DNA of 64,000 nt from positions 5,456,001-5,520,000 of the forward strand of contig NZ_CP108054.1 of NCBI RefSeq assembly GCF_036173125.1, read 5' to 3'. The position numbers and the translations under genes are program-made. The notes under the pieces were generated by a model. The model saw only the letters and a program-made list of their open reading frames with translations. It was not told the origin of the DNA and searched no databases. This document shows positions 46,806 to 54,664 of the stretch, piece by piece; the stretch's first letter is position 1; every line of letters begins with the position of its first letter. The stretch is from Streptomyces sp. NBC_00286 (GTDB lineage: Bacteria; Actinomycetota; Actinomycetes; Streptomycetales; Streptomycetaceae).

Positions 46806-46825
46806 CCGTGTAATGCATTACACGG
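46806..46825. promoter_or_regulatory. perfect 20-bp palindrome, probable operator
   Basis: CCGTGTAATGCATTACACGG is a perfect palindrome in the 216-base region between the WhiJ-like gene and the divergent ATPase gene. It is AT-rich in the centre. The most likely ligand is the WhiJ-like protein itself, controlling both directions. Confidence 0.7.
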
Positions 46826-46956
46826 ATGCCGCTAGCTTATAACTCGGCGCCTCCACCCAGAAGCACCCCGCTCGACGGAGCGGCCGCGGTCACTGGGCAA
46901 CGTAATCAACCCTCACCCCAAACCACCCAACTTCCCTCCGAATCAGGAGACTTCCG

Positions 46957-47472
46957 ATGGCAACCGTATCTCCGCCCTGGTCCTACACCCTCCAACTCCC
47001 GCACGATCCACGCGCACCGGGTATCGCCCGCGCAACCCTCCGTACGGTGCTGGCCGCACACGACCTCACCGAACTCGCCCCCACCGCCGAGCTGCTGGCG
47101 TCCGAGCTCCTCACCAACGCTCACCTGCACACCAAGGGCCCATACGCCCTCCGGCTCCGCTCGACCGAATCCCACGGGCTCTACGTCGCCGTATGGGACT
47201 CCGACCCGAGACTCCCGCCCGGCTTCGGCGACGCCGCCGACGTACATCCGGAAGCCGCCCCGGAGGCCGAAAACGGCCGCGGTCTGCACCTCGTGCGGGC
47301 CTGTGCCGACGCGTGGGGCGCTTCCGCCCCGCCCGAACTGGGCGGGTCCGAGGGCGGCAAGCTGCTGTGGGCCGAGTGTCAGGGCGGTGCCCTGCGATGT
47401 TGGCGTTTGGTTCAGAGAACGTTGCGCAAGTCGACTACCGGCTGGTCCTGTGCGAGATCGGATGCGAGGTAG
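46957..47472 (+). CDS. anti-sigma-factor-type HATPase (RsbW-like)
   Basis: The 171-residue protein has a GHKL ATPase fold: N-box ELLASELLTNAHLHT (about residues 47-61), the Asp of WDSDPRLPP and the glycine box ENGRGLHLVRACADAWG. A hydrophobic strand of the form GGKLLWAEC closes the domain. The last ~30 residues overlap the 3' end of the convergent hypothetical gene at 47412-47472. In WhiJ modules the ATPase is the third component; it could act on a sigma-factor or DUF397 partner. Confidence 0.8.
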   Translation: MATVSPPWSYTLQLPHDPRAPGIARATLRTVLAAHDLTELAPTAELLASELLTNAHLHTKGPYALRLRSTESHGLYVAVWDSDPRLPPGFGDAADVHPEAAPEAENGRGLHLVRACADAWGASAPPELGGSEGGKLLWAECQGGALRCWRLVQRTLRKSTTGWSCARSDAR

Positions 47473-47933
47473 GTGCGGTAACGGCCCTCGGCGAACATTT
47501 CCCGTAGGTACATTCCAGGAAAGTCCAGCAGATCACGTCGGTTCGCGAGGGCGATCCGGACCCGATAGTGGCTGTCTCCGTCGAGGACCAGGATGTCGCA
47601 CCAGTCCGATTCCGGTGCTTCGAGGCCGATCAAGGTGATGCGGTCCTCGGCCATCGGCCCGACCCAGGCAGCCAAGTCCTCCAACAGCCACGCCATGTTC
47701 ATCCAGGACGGAGCATCCGCGGCGGGCTGCCAGTCGTACTTGCGGCGCCCCTCACGTCCGGTCTCGGGCGGTTCGCCCTCGGAATACACGGGTGGCGCTG
47801 ACGCGCCGTCGATCTCAGTGAACGTGATCTGCCGTGAGTCGACAGTGAGTCCGGTGACGCGGAAGCGGTCAAGTCCGAGTTCGAAGGCGACTTCCGATGC
47901 ATGGGTGAGGAATTCGCTGTCCGAAGCAGCCAC
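47412..47933 (-). CDS. hypothetical protein
   Basis: The 173-residue soluble, acidic protein is not recognised. It has aromatic-rich segments (YDWQPAADAPSWMNMAWLLED, one residue over the core shown elsewhere) and DWCDILVLDGDSHYRVRIA, and ends in SDLAQDQPVVDLRNVL. Its size and acidity resemble immunity-type proteins, but no family is certain. It overlaps the convergent ATPase gene by 61 bases. The start ATG at 47933 is 68 bases from the stop of the upstream secreted protein gene in the same direction. Confidence 0.55.
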   Translation of the reverse strand: MAASDSEFLTHASEVAFELGLDRFRVTGLTVDSRQITFTEIDGASAPPVYSEGEPPETGREGRRKYDWQPAADAPSWMNMAWLLEDLAAWVGPMAEDRITLIGLEAPESDWCDILVLDGDSHYRVRIALANRRDLLDFPGMYLREMFAEGRYRTYLASDLAQDQPVVDLRNVL

Positions 47934-48001
47934 AGGTCCCCTTCTGAGGTAGTCGACCGCCCCGGCCGATGCGGCGGGGGCGGCCGAGCGGGAGTAGAGG
48001 C

Positions 48002-48895
48002 CTACCGCAGTTTGGTGTAGGACCCGACGTAGCGGAACCGGTCCTCGGTGACAGCGGCTGGGATCGTCTGCTTGAGCGGACTGTAGCCCGCGGCCAGGTT
48101 CTCGCTGTCTGTGGCCGTCGGTACCGCTCGTGCGGCTTGCAGCGTCCCGGTGGACGCGGAGGCTGCCAGGGGTTCATAGGAGCTCACGTACGTCTCGCTG
48201 CCGTCTGAAGCATCTCCCTCCTCCGCGGGAGCACTCCCATCCACGGGCGTGTTCTCGTCGGCGACATCGCCCTCTTCCACTACCTCGTCCGCGGGGGCGT
48301 CGCTGTTGTCAGGAGCGTCTTCCTCTGCGATGACGACGTTGTTCTCTTCCTCCGCGACGACGCTGTCCTCGGCGGCAAGCGAGCGTCGGTTCTCCTTCGC
48401 CAGGGCCTTACTGACCCAGTTCGGGCACCGCACGACGCCCTTGCAGTACATGGTGATGACGCCCTTGTCCTGGCCGTCACGCTGCACCTTCTGGTTGACC
48501 GAAAGGATCATCTTGTACTGCTTGACGAGGGTGCACCTCCCGTTGGTGCACCTGTACTTTCCCGCATAGCCCGTCATGTGATACGTCGTCGTGTTCCCGA
48601 CACGATTGCGGTTCGGGGATTTCGCGATGTACTCGACCGCAGCGTACTTCGTGATGTTGTGCTTCTTCTTGACCTTGTTCCAGCCGAAGCCCTTGTCCTC
48701 TGCGCGGTTGTAGTAGCCGACCCGCAGAGAAGCCTTTCCCGGGCCGGAGTAGTCGAGGTGCTTGAGGATCCTGTACGCCGGGTTGGACGCGGCCGCCTCG
48801 GCTTCACCGCTGGTTGCAGCAGCTGCCGGAATGGCGGAGCCGCCGAGTATGACTGTTGCCGCGACGGCAGCCAGAGTGGTCTTGAATCGGTTCAC
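48002..48895 (-). CDS. secreted protein of unknown function with acidic region
   Basis: The 297-residue protein has a clear Sec signal peptide (MNRFKTTLAAVAATVILGGS and onward, cleavage near residue 27). A basic domain of ~150 residues follows (KASLRVGYYNRAEDKGFGWN, VKKKHNITKY, four Cys in the pairs YRCTNGRC and MYCKGVVRC). Then comes a very acidic stretch (about 180-240, VVAEEENNVVIAEED) and a Ser/Ala-rich end. The paired Cys could form disulfides outside the cell. I do not recognise the family. Confidence 0.65.
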   Translation of the reverse strand: MNRFKTTLAAVAATVILGGSAIPAAAATSGEAEAAASNPAYRILKHLDYSGPGKASLRVGYYNRAEDKGFGWNKVKKKHNITKYAAVEYIAKSPNRNRVGNTTTYHMTGYAGKYRCTNGRCTLVKQYKMILSVNQKVQRDGQDKGVITMYCKGVVRCPNWVSKALAKENRRSLAAEDSVVAEEENNVVIAEEDAPDNSDAPADEVVEEGDVADENTPVDGSAPAEEGDASDGSETYVSSYEPLAASASTGTLQAARAVPTATDSENLAAGYSPLKQTIPAAVTEDRFRYVGSYTKLR

Positions 48896-49258
48896 TGTGG
48901 TGGTCTTCCCCCTGTGTAGGTTTGCGCCGCACTACAGGAGTCGGCACAAGGGGGACCTTAAGCAGTACATGATCAGGGTTCAAAGGCTTATCTAGAGACA
49001 ACAGTTGTTATCCAGTCACCACTCATCCCTGATGTGTCCCGCGCCTCTCGGGTTCGAAGTCGCCACGGATCGCTTCCCTTTGTACGGGGATTCGCCACGT
49101 GCCGGGCGGAGGACTGGCTCGTAGGAAGCGGCCGGCCGGGACGAAGTCTGGTGCTCTGCCGGCCGGTGGGCGGGCGGTGATCATTCCGTGGTGGGGCGCC
49201 CGCCTCTACACTGACGGTCGGCGGACTAGGACTACCGTGCGGCGAGGGGCGGTTGACG
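48896..49258. other. intergenic region, no gene seen
   Basis: The 363 bases between the divergent secreted-protein and transglycosylase genes hold no supported gene. A short inverted repeat ACAAC-A-GTTGT lies at 48998-49008. Promoters for both directions are expected here but cannot be placed with confidence. Confidence 0.4.
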
Positions 49259-50260
49259 GTGCGTAAGGCGTGGGTCGTGGGGATCGCCGTCACGGGGACG
49301 GGGCTCAGCTTCGTCATGCTGCTCGTTGTCGGGGTCTACATGACCGCGGGGAACCTTGCCAACGGGGTCGGGAAGGGCGCTGTCGGGCTGGCCAAGGGTG
49401 CTGTGCCGGGGGCTTATCAGGCGCTGGTGCAGAAGTGGGGGAATCTGTGCCCGGCCATCAACCCGGCGTTGCTGGCTGCGCAGTTGTATCAGGAGAGCGG
49501 GTTCAATCCGAAGGCGCAGAGTCCGGCCGCCGCGCAGGGGATAGCTCAGTTCATTCCGGGGACCTGGGCCACGCATGGGCTTGACGGGGACGGCGACGGT
49601 GATCGCGACGTATGGGATCCGAATGACGCGATTCCGTCGGCCGCTTCGTACGACTGCAAGCTCGCCTCGTATGTGAAGGACGCGCCCGGCGACCCGACGA
49701 CGAACATGCTCGCCGCGTACAACGCGGGGCCGTACGCCGTCATCAAGTACGGGGGCGTGCCGCCGTACAAGGAGACGCAGAACTACGTCAAGACGATCAC
49801 CACGCTGCAGGACAGCTTTGCCGCACCTGTGGGGCGCGTGCAGCCCTCGCAACAGGCGGCCGGGGCGATCGGGTACGCGCAGAAGAAGCTCGGGACGCTG
49901 TATCTGTGGGGTGGCAACGGGACCGCTGACCAGGGCGGACGCTTCGACTGTTCGGGGCTTACCAAGGCCGCGTACGAGAGTGTGGGGATCGAGCTGCCGC
50001 GGGTCGCCAACGATCAGTACAACGCCGGGCCGCACCCGAAGCGCGAGGAACTGCTGCCGGGCGATCTGGTGTTCTTCTCGGACGACCTCACCAATTCCCG
50101 GGCCATCCGGCATGTGGGCATTTACGTGGGCGGCGGGTACATGATCAACGCGCCGCGGCCGGGCGCCGTGATCCGGTTCGACCCGATCGATACGCCCGAC
50201 TACTTCGGGGCGACCAGGGTCACCGAAGATGGCGCGAAGGCGTTGCCCACTCCCGTGTGA
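49259..50260 (+). CDS. bifunctional lytic transglycosylase-NlpC/P60 endopeptidase
   Basis: The 333-residue protein has one N-terminal membrane helix (residues 7-29). An SLT lytic transglycosylase domain spans about 55-180, with catalytic Glu79 in YQESGFNP and the later NMLAAYNAG. An NlpC/P60 domain spans about 200-325, with Cys231 in FDCSGL and His285 in RHVGIYVGGG. It would cut both glycan strands and peptide stems of peptidoglycan. A DGDGDGDRD run at 109-117 may bind calcium. The two-domain design matches the VirB1-like enzymes of Gram-positive conjugation systems. The start is GTG 49259. Confidence 0.88.
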   Translation: MRKAWVVGIAVTGTGLSFVMLLVVGVYMTAGNLANGVGKGAVGLAKGAVPGAYQALVQKWGNLCPAINPALLAAQLYQESGFNPKAQSPAAAQGIAQFIPGTWATHGLDGDGDGDRDVWDPNDAIPSAASYDCKLASYVKDAPGDPTTNMLAAYNAGPYAVIKYGGVPPYKETQNYVKTITTLQDSFAAPVGRVQPSQQAAGAIGYAQKKLGTLYLWGGNGTADQGGRFDCSGLTKAAYESVGIELPRVANDQYNAGPHPKREELLPGDLVFFSDDLTNSRAIRHVGIYVGGGYMINAPRPGAVIRFDPIDTPDYFGATRVTEDGAKALPTPV

Positions 50261-50392
50261 TCTGGCCGAATCCTTCTGTTACTGGCTGTTACAGTCGCTC
50301 TCTCGCCCAGCCTCTGAGCTGCGAGAACGTATCTCTCTTCGATAACGTCTGCGTGATCATTCGGTGGACTGTGGAACGTAGAGGAGGGGACC

Positions 50393-50437
50393 ATGCGTTC
50401 CATGGACGTACGCCTGACTAGAGCGACCAGTGACTAG
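50393..50437 (+). CDS. possible 14-codon leader peptide
   Basis: A short frame MRSMDVRLTRATSD follows an excellent Shine-Dalgarno GAGGAGGGGACC directly before ATG 50393. It lies 116 bases upstream of the PAP2 gene, in the same direction. A 9-bp repeat (GCACGAATT, near 50498 and 50507) occurs between the two. It could be a regulatory uORF. The evidence is only the ribosome-binding site and position. Nothing else is seen in the 292-base intergenic region. Confidence 0.3.
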   Translation: MRSMDVRLTRATSD

Positions 50438-50552
50438 CGATGGACGTACGACGTAGCCGATCACGGGGGTTGATGGCTCGGCGCATCGGACAGGTGCGCA
50501 CGAATTGCACGAATTGCACGACGAAAAATCATGACGAAGGGGCCGCTGCACC

Positions 50553-51299
50553 ATGGCTGGACTCGCCGAATCCGGGTCGAACCCCGACGTCGACTTGCTC
50601 TATGACATCAACGGACTGGCCAAGGACGCCCCCGGCTGGTTCGACGGGATCATGAAGTTCGTGGGTGAGTGGGGAATCCTGCTCGCCATGGTCCTGCTGG
50701 TGCTCGGGTGCTGGTGGACCGTACGGCGCCGGGGTGGCGAGGACGCCGCCTCCTCCGTGGCCGCGCTGATCTGGGCACCGCTCGCGGCGGGAATCGCTGT
50801 GCTGGTGAACGTGCCGATACGGGGCGTTGTGGAACGGCCGCGGCCCTTCCGTGAGCACGAAGGGCTCGAGGTCCTCATCGGGGGCAAGACCGACTACTCG
50901 TTCGTGAGCGATCACGCGACGCTCGTCATGGCGCTGGCCGTCGGGCTGTTCATGGCGAACCGGAAGTTCGGGCTGCTGGGGCTCGGGCTTGCGTTGGTCG
51001 AGGGGTTCCTCCGGGTCTATATGGGCGTGCATTACCCGACCGACGTCATCGGCGGGTTCGCCCTGGGGACGGCCGTCGTGCTGCTGCTCTCGCCGCTCGC
51101 CATGGCGTTGCTGACGCCGGTGACACGGGCCGCGGAGCGGTCGGCTCGGGCGGGGTGGGTGATCCGGGCTCGCGGCAACTTCCCTGATGGGCCTGAGGGG
51201 TCCGATGGGGCTGATGAGGGGGACGAGCAGGCGATATCCGAGGCCGACGCCGAGGCTGAAGCCGGGGCCGGTGCGGAGGAACGGGGCCTCGCGGCGTAG
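50553..51299 (+). CDS. PAP2-family membrane phosphatase
   Basis: The 248-residue protein has about five to six transmembrane helices and the three PAP2 motifs: RGVVERPRP, FVSDHATLVMA (in place of PSGH) and RVYMGVHYPTD. Such enzymes remove phosphate from lipid phosphates, for example undecaprenyl pyrophosphate or phosphatidic acid, at the outer membrane face. The C-terminal ~45 residues are acidic and low complexity. The start ATG at 50553 has AAGGGG upstream. Substrate is unknown. Confidence 0.87.
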   Translation: MAGLAESGSNPDVDLLYDINGLAKDAPGWFDGIMKFVGEWGILLAMVLLVLGCWWTVRRRGGEDAASSVAALIWAPLAAGIAVLVNVPIRGVVERPRPFREHEGLEVLIGGKTDYSFVSDHATLVMALAVGLFMANRKFGLLGLGLALVEGFLRVYMGVHYPTDVIGGFALGTAVVLLLSPLAMALLTPVTRAAERSARAGWVIRARGNFPDGPEGSDGADEGDEQAISEADAEAEAGAGAEERGLAA

Positions 51300-51405
51300 A
51301 AGGGCGTACGGGGCTTGCGTCACCGGTCCCGCCTCGGGTTCCGCCCCAGCGACCCGCGCCACCACCCGTCCCGCCACCAGTTCCGCCTCGGCGACCCGCA
51401 CCGCC

Positions 51406-52959
51406 CTACAGCGCCTGCGGGTAAGCAAAGAAGCCGTCCGGGTCGTACCGCCTCTTCAGCTTCGTCAGGCGGTTCGCCGCCGGTCCGTAGTACGCCGTGC
51501 GCCAGTCCTTGAGCGTCGAGTCCGTGTAGTTCTGGTACGCCGCTCCCGAAGCGTGGCGCCTCATCGCGGCGTGCGCTTCGCCCAGCCACGACTGGGCCGC
51601 CGTGCCCGAGGTTCCCGCGCGCCAGGACGCGATGTACTGGGCCAGCAGGCGGGAGCGGCGGTGGACGAAGGCCGTTGCCGTGGGCGCCACGCGGTTGATC
51701 TCGCCGCCGAGCGCGGTCAGTTGGACGGTGCCGGCTCCGCCCCGTACCGACTCGATCTGGTTCAGCAGCGTCTGGGTGCCCGTCGTCGAGATCGCGCGGT
51801 CGAAGAAGTCCGAGCGGGCCGCGTACGTCTCGCGGCTCAGCGCGCCCTCGGGGGAGCGGCCGGGGGTGGTGCCGGGCAGGTGGCACTGGGCGTCGGAGGA
51901 GAAGGAGGAGCAGCCCGCGTACACCTCCATCGACTCCTCGTACGTACGGCGCTGAAGGGCGGCGTTGCTGGGCTGGGCGCCGAGGCGGTCGGCCAGGCGG
52001 TCCACCGCGTTCTGCAGCTCGCCCTGGGTACCGAGGGAGAAAGCGGTGATCGAGATGGTCGGGGCGGCGCCGGCCGTGTTCGCGAGGTGGAGCGAGGACC
52101 AGATCTCGTCGGGCTGGTCCGGGCCCCACTCCTGCCAGGCCGCGAGCACGGCGGCGGCCCGGGACCAGGGCCAGGTCAGGTTCGCGGTGACCGCCTGCGG
52201 GGCCGGGTGGGTGCGGAAACGCAGCTCGGTGACGACGCCGAAGTTGCCGTTGCCCGCGCCGCGCAGCGCCCAGAAGAGGTCCTTGTTGTCGTCGGCGTCG
52301 GCGGTCAGCTCCTTGCCGTCGGCGGTGATCAGGGTGGCCTGGGTGAGGCTGTCGCAGGTCAGGCCGTACGCACGCGATACCACGCCGTGGCCGCCGCCGA
52401 GCGTGAGGCCCGAGACGCCGACGCTCGGGCAGGAGCCGGCCGGAATCGTGACGCCCTTCGCGGTGAGCGCGCGGTAGACGTCGATCAGCTTGGCGCCCGC
52501 GCCGATGACCGCCTCGTTGCCCGAGGCCCGGACCTTGGCGATCGTCGATACGTCGACGATGAGGCGGCCGTTGCCCGAGGACCAGCCGGCGTAGGAGTGG
52601 CCGCCGTTGCGGATGGCGACGGGGACCTTGCGGGCTCGGGCGTACGCCAGTGCCGTACGGACGTCCTCGGCGTGGGAGACGTATGCGACGGCCGCCGGCT
52701 TCAGCGCGTCGAAGCGGGTGTTGTAGAGCTGGCGGGCGGCTGCCCAGGCCTCGTCGCCCGGGCGGACCAGGCTGCCGTCCAGGTCTTTGGCGAGGCCCGT
52801 GAGGTTGGCCGCGACCGGCCCGCTCTGCGTCTTGATCGGCGTACTTGACGTAGGCGCCCCCTCGGTGGGCTGCGGCTCGGATCCGCTGCCGCTGCACCCT
52901 GCGGTGACCGCGGCGGCGAGGGCCGCGGTGCCTCCGCCTACGAACGTACGCCGTCGCAT
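51406..52959 (-). CDS. FAD-linked oxidase of the berberine-bridge type, Tat lipoprotein
   Basis: The 517-residue protein starts MRRRTFVGGG with a twin-Arg motif, and its signal ends in a lipobox VTAGC (Cys22). It is therefore probably exported folded by Tat and anchored as a lipoprotein. The FAD domain (about 85-260) has both residues used for bicovalent flavin attachment: His121 in RNGGHSYAGWS and Cys177 in AGSCPSVGVSG. The C-terminal BBE domain reads YQNYTDSTLKDWRTAYYG near the end. Such enzymes oxidise alcohols or sugars with oxygen. A parS-like site lies 15 bases upstream of its start. Confidence 0.87.
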   Translation of the reverse strand: MRRRTFVGGGTAALAAAVTAGCSGSGSEPQPTEGAPTSSTPIKTQSGPVAANLTGLAKDLDGSLVRPGDEAWAAARQLYNTRFDALKPAAVAYVSHAEDVRTALAYARARKVPVAIRNGGHSYAGWSSGNGRLIVDVSTIAKVRASGNEAVIGAGAKLIDVYRALTAKGVTIPAGSCPSVGVSGLTLGGGHGVVSRAYGLTCDSLTQATLITADGKELTADADDNKDLFWALRGAGNGNFGVVTELRFRTHPAPQAVTANLTWPWSRAAAVLAAWQEWGPDQPDEIWSSLHLANTAGAAPTISITAFSLGTQGELQNAVDRLADRLGAQPSNAALQRRTYEESMEVYAGCSSFSSDAQCHLPGTTPGRSPEGALSRETYAARSDFFDRAISTTGTQTLLNQIESVRGGAGTVQLTALGGEINRVAPTATAFVHRRSRLLAQYIASWRAGTSGTAAQSWLGEAHAAMRRHASGAAYQNYTDSTLKDWRTAYYGPAANRLTKLKRRYDPDGFFAYPQAL

Positions 52960-52973
52960 GGTCGCCTCCCGTG

Positions 52974-52987
52974 GTTTCACGTGGAAC
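52974..52987. promoter_or_regulatory. parS-like ParB-binding site
   Basis: GTTTCACGTGGAAC differs at one base from the perfect 14-bp palindrome GTTTCACGTGAAAC bound by ParB in Streptomyces and other bacteria. It lies in the region upstream of the flavoenzyme gene. Streptomycetes have many parS sites around oriC; presence here would place the window in the wider origin-proximal half of the chromosome. Confidence 0.7.
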
Positions 52988-53173
52988 GAGACGGGCTTGC
53001 GGAGTCGAGGGTTCCATCTCCTGCCGGTGAGTGGGAGGTGAGCGAGACTTCGGGAGATGGTCGGTGAGGCCCGGGCGGCTTCCATATACGTTGACCAGGA
53101 AGCAGGGAGGTGCGGAAACCCTCACGTGTTCTCCCCGTGAGCATTCCGTGACCTCACCGCACTGACGGCAGGG

Positions 53174-53195
53174 GTTCACCTTCCGTTCACTCACG
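53174..53195 (+). promoter_or_regulatory. PHO box upstream of pstS
   Basis: Two adjacent 11-bp direct repeat units, GTTCACCTTCC and GTTCACTCACG, match the PhoP-binding pattern of Streptomyces (GTTCACC-type units). A weaker third unit (GCTTCACCTCT, 53206-53216) follows. The site is ~230 bases before the pstS start, so phosphate-starvation activation by PhoP is expected. No further gene is seen in 52960-53423. Confidence 0.7.
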
Positions 53196-53423
53196 GCCAT
53201 CGGCCGCTTCACCTCTTCTGCCTAATTTCGGCCTTACGCGGTGCGTTGTGCGAGCTGAGGTTCGCACGCGTATCACTCGAATTCGGCGGGTGCGTGCCTG
53301 AATCGGTACGTATCGGCATGTACGACGTTGGCAAGTTACAGACGGCAGCCTCGTGCGGACGAGAGGCTGCACCACGACTTCGCACGCCGCCCATGGGGCG
53401 GCTCCTGGAAGGAACTCCCGAAA

Positions 53424-54560
53424 GTGAAGCTTCAGCGCAAGAACCGGCTTCGCGCCCTTTCCCTCGGTGCTGTCGCCGTCTCCAGCGCCCTGGCCCTGAC
53501 GGCGTGCGGCTCCGACGACACCGGCGGCAACACCGGCGGCAGTGGCGGCGACAGCACCGCCGCGGAAAGCAACATCAAGTGTGACGACACCAAGGGGCAG
53601 CAGCTGCTCGCCGATGGTTCGTCCGCGCAGAAGAACGCGATGGACGCCTGGGTCAAGCAGTTCTCGCCCGCCTGCGGGGTGGAGATCAACTACAAGGCCG
53701 GTGGCTCGGGTGCCGGTGTCACGGCGTTCACCCAGGGGCAGGTCGCCTTCGCGGGTTCCGACTCCGCGCTGAAGCCCGAAGAGGTCGCCGCCTCCAAGAA
53801 GCAGTGTGAGGGTGGCCAGGGCATCAACCTCCCGATGGTCGGCGGCCCGATCGCGGTCGGCTACAAGCTCTCCGGCGTCGACAACCTGGTCCTGAACGCC
53901 GACACGCTGGCCAAGATCTTCAACGACCAGATCAAGACGTGGAACGACCCGGCGATCGCGGAGCTGAACCCCGACGCCAAGCTGCCCGCCACCAAGATCC
54001 AGGCCTTCCACCGCTCGGACGAGTCCGGCACCACGGACAACTTCACCAAGTACCTGAAGGAAGCGGCTCCCGACGTCTGGGGCAAGTACGAGGGCGGTAA
54101 GGCCTGGGAGGCCCCGGGCGGCCAGTCCGCTCCGCAGTCCTCCGGTCTCGCCGCGCAGGTGAAGCAGACCGAGGGCGCGATCGGCTACATGGAGCTGTCG
54201 TACGCCAAGGAGGGCATGGGCACGGTTGACCTCGACACCGGCGCCGGCACGCCGGTCGAGGCCACGGTCGAGAACGCCAGCAAGGCCATCGCCGCCGCCA
54301 AGCAGGTCGGCACCGGCAAGGACATGGCGCTGGAGCTCGACTACGCGACCAAGGCCGAGGGTGCCTACCCGATCGTCCTGGTCACGTACGAGATCGTCTG
54401 CGACAAGGGCAACAAGGCCGACACCCTGCCCGCCACCAAGGCGCTCCTGCGCTACATGGCGAGCGAGGACGGCCAGAAGATTCTCGCCGAGAACGACTAC
54501 GCCCCCATGCCCCAGGAGATCATCGCCAAGGTCCGTACGACCGTCGAGGGCCTGAGCTGA
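53424..54560 (+). CDS. pstS: phosphate-binding lipoprotein of the Pst transporter
   Basis: The 378-residue protein has a lipoprotein signal ending in ALALTACGS and a Ser/Gly-rich linker. The phosphate-binding fold begins LLADGSSAQKNAMDAW, with the further ligand motifs AGSDSALK and HRSDESGTTDNF, which supply the Ser, Arg, Asp and Thr that hold phosphate. It captures phosphate outside the membrane for PstC/PstA. The GTG at 53424 (VKLQRKNRLRA) was chosen at the basic signal-peptide start. A strong hairpin separates it from pstC, which usually raises pstS levels over the rest. Confidence 0.95.
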   Translation: MKLQRKNRLRALSLGAVAVSSALALTACGSDDTGGNTGGSGGDSTAAESNIKCDDTKGQQLLADGSSAQKNAMDAWVKQFSPACGVEINYKAGGSGAGVTAFTQGQVAFAGSDSALKPEEVAASKKQCEGGQGINLPMVGGPIAVGYKLSGVDNLVLNADTLAKIFNDQIKTWNDPAIAELNPDAKLPATKIQAFHRSDESGTTDNFTKYLKEAAPDVWGKYEGGKAWEAPGGQSAPQSSGLAAQVKQTEGAIGYMELSYAKEGMGTVDLDTGAGTPVEATVENASKAIAAAKQVGTGKDMALELDYATKAEGAYPIVLVTYEIVCDKGNKADTLPATKALLRYMASEDGQKILAENDYAPMPQEIIAKVRTTVEGLS

Positions 54561-54564
54561 CCTG

Positions 54565-54603
54565 AGTGCGGCCCGGCCCGTTCTGACCGGGCCGGGCCGC
54601 ACT
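54565..54603 (+). terminator. pstS-pstC intergenic hairpin (attenuator)
   Basis: AGTGCGGCCCGGCCCG (54565-54580) and its exact complement (54588-54603) form a 16-bp stem with a seven-base loop five bases after the pstS stop, followed by TT. It probably ends or stabilises a pstS-only transcript, with partial read-through into pstCAB. Confidence 0.75.
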
Positions 54604-54664
54604 TTCCGGTGCACCGCCGCCAGGAGCCGCTCATCACGGACGGCTCCGCAGACCGGAGAACCCC

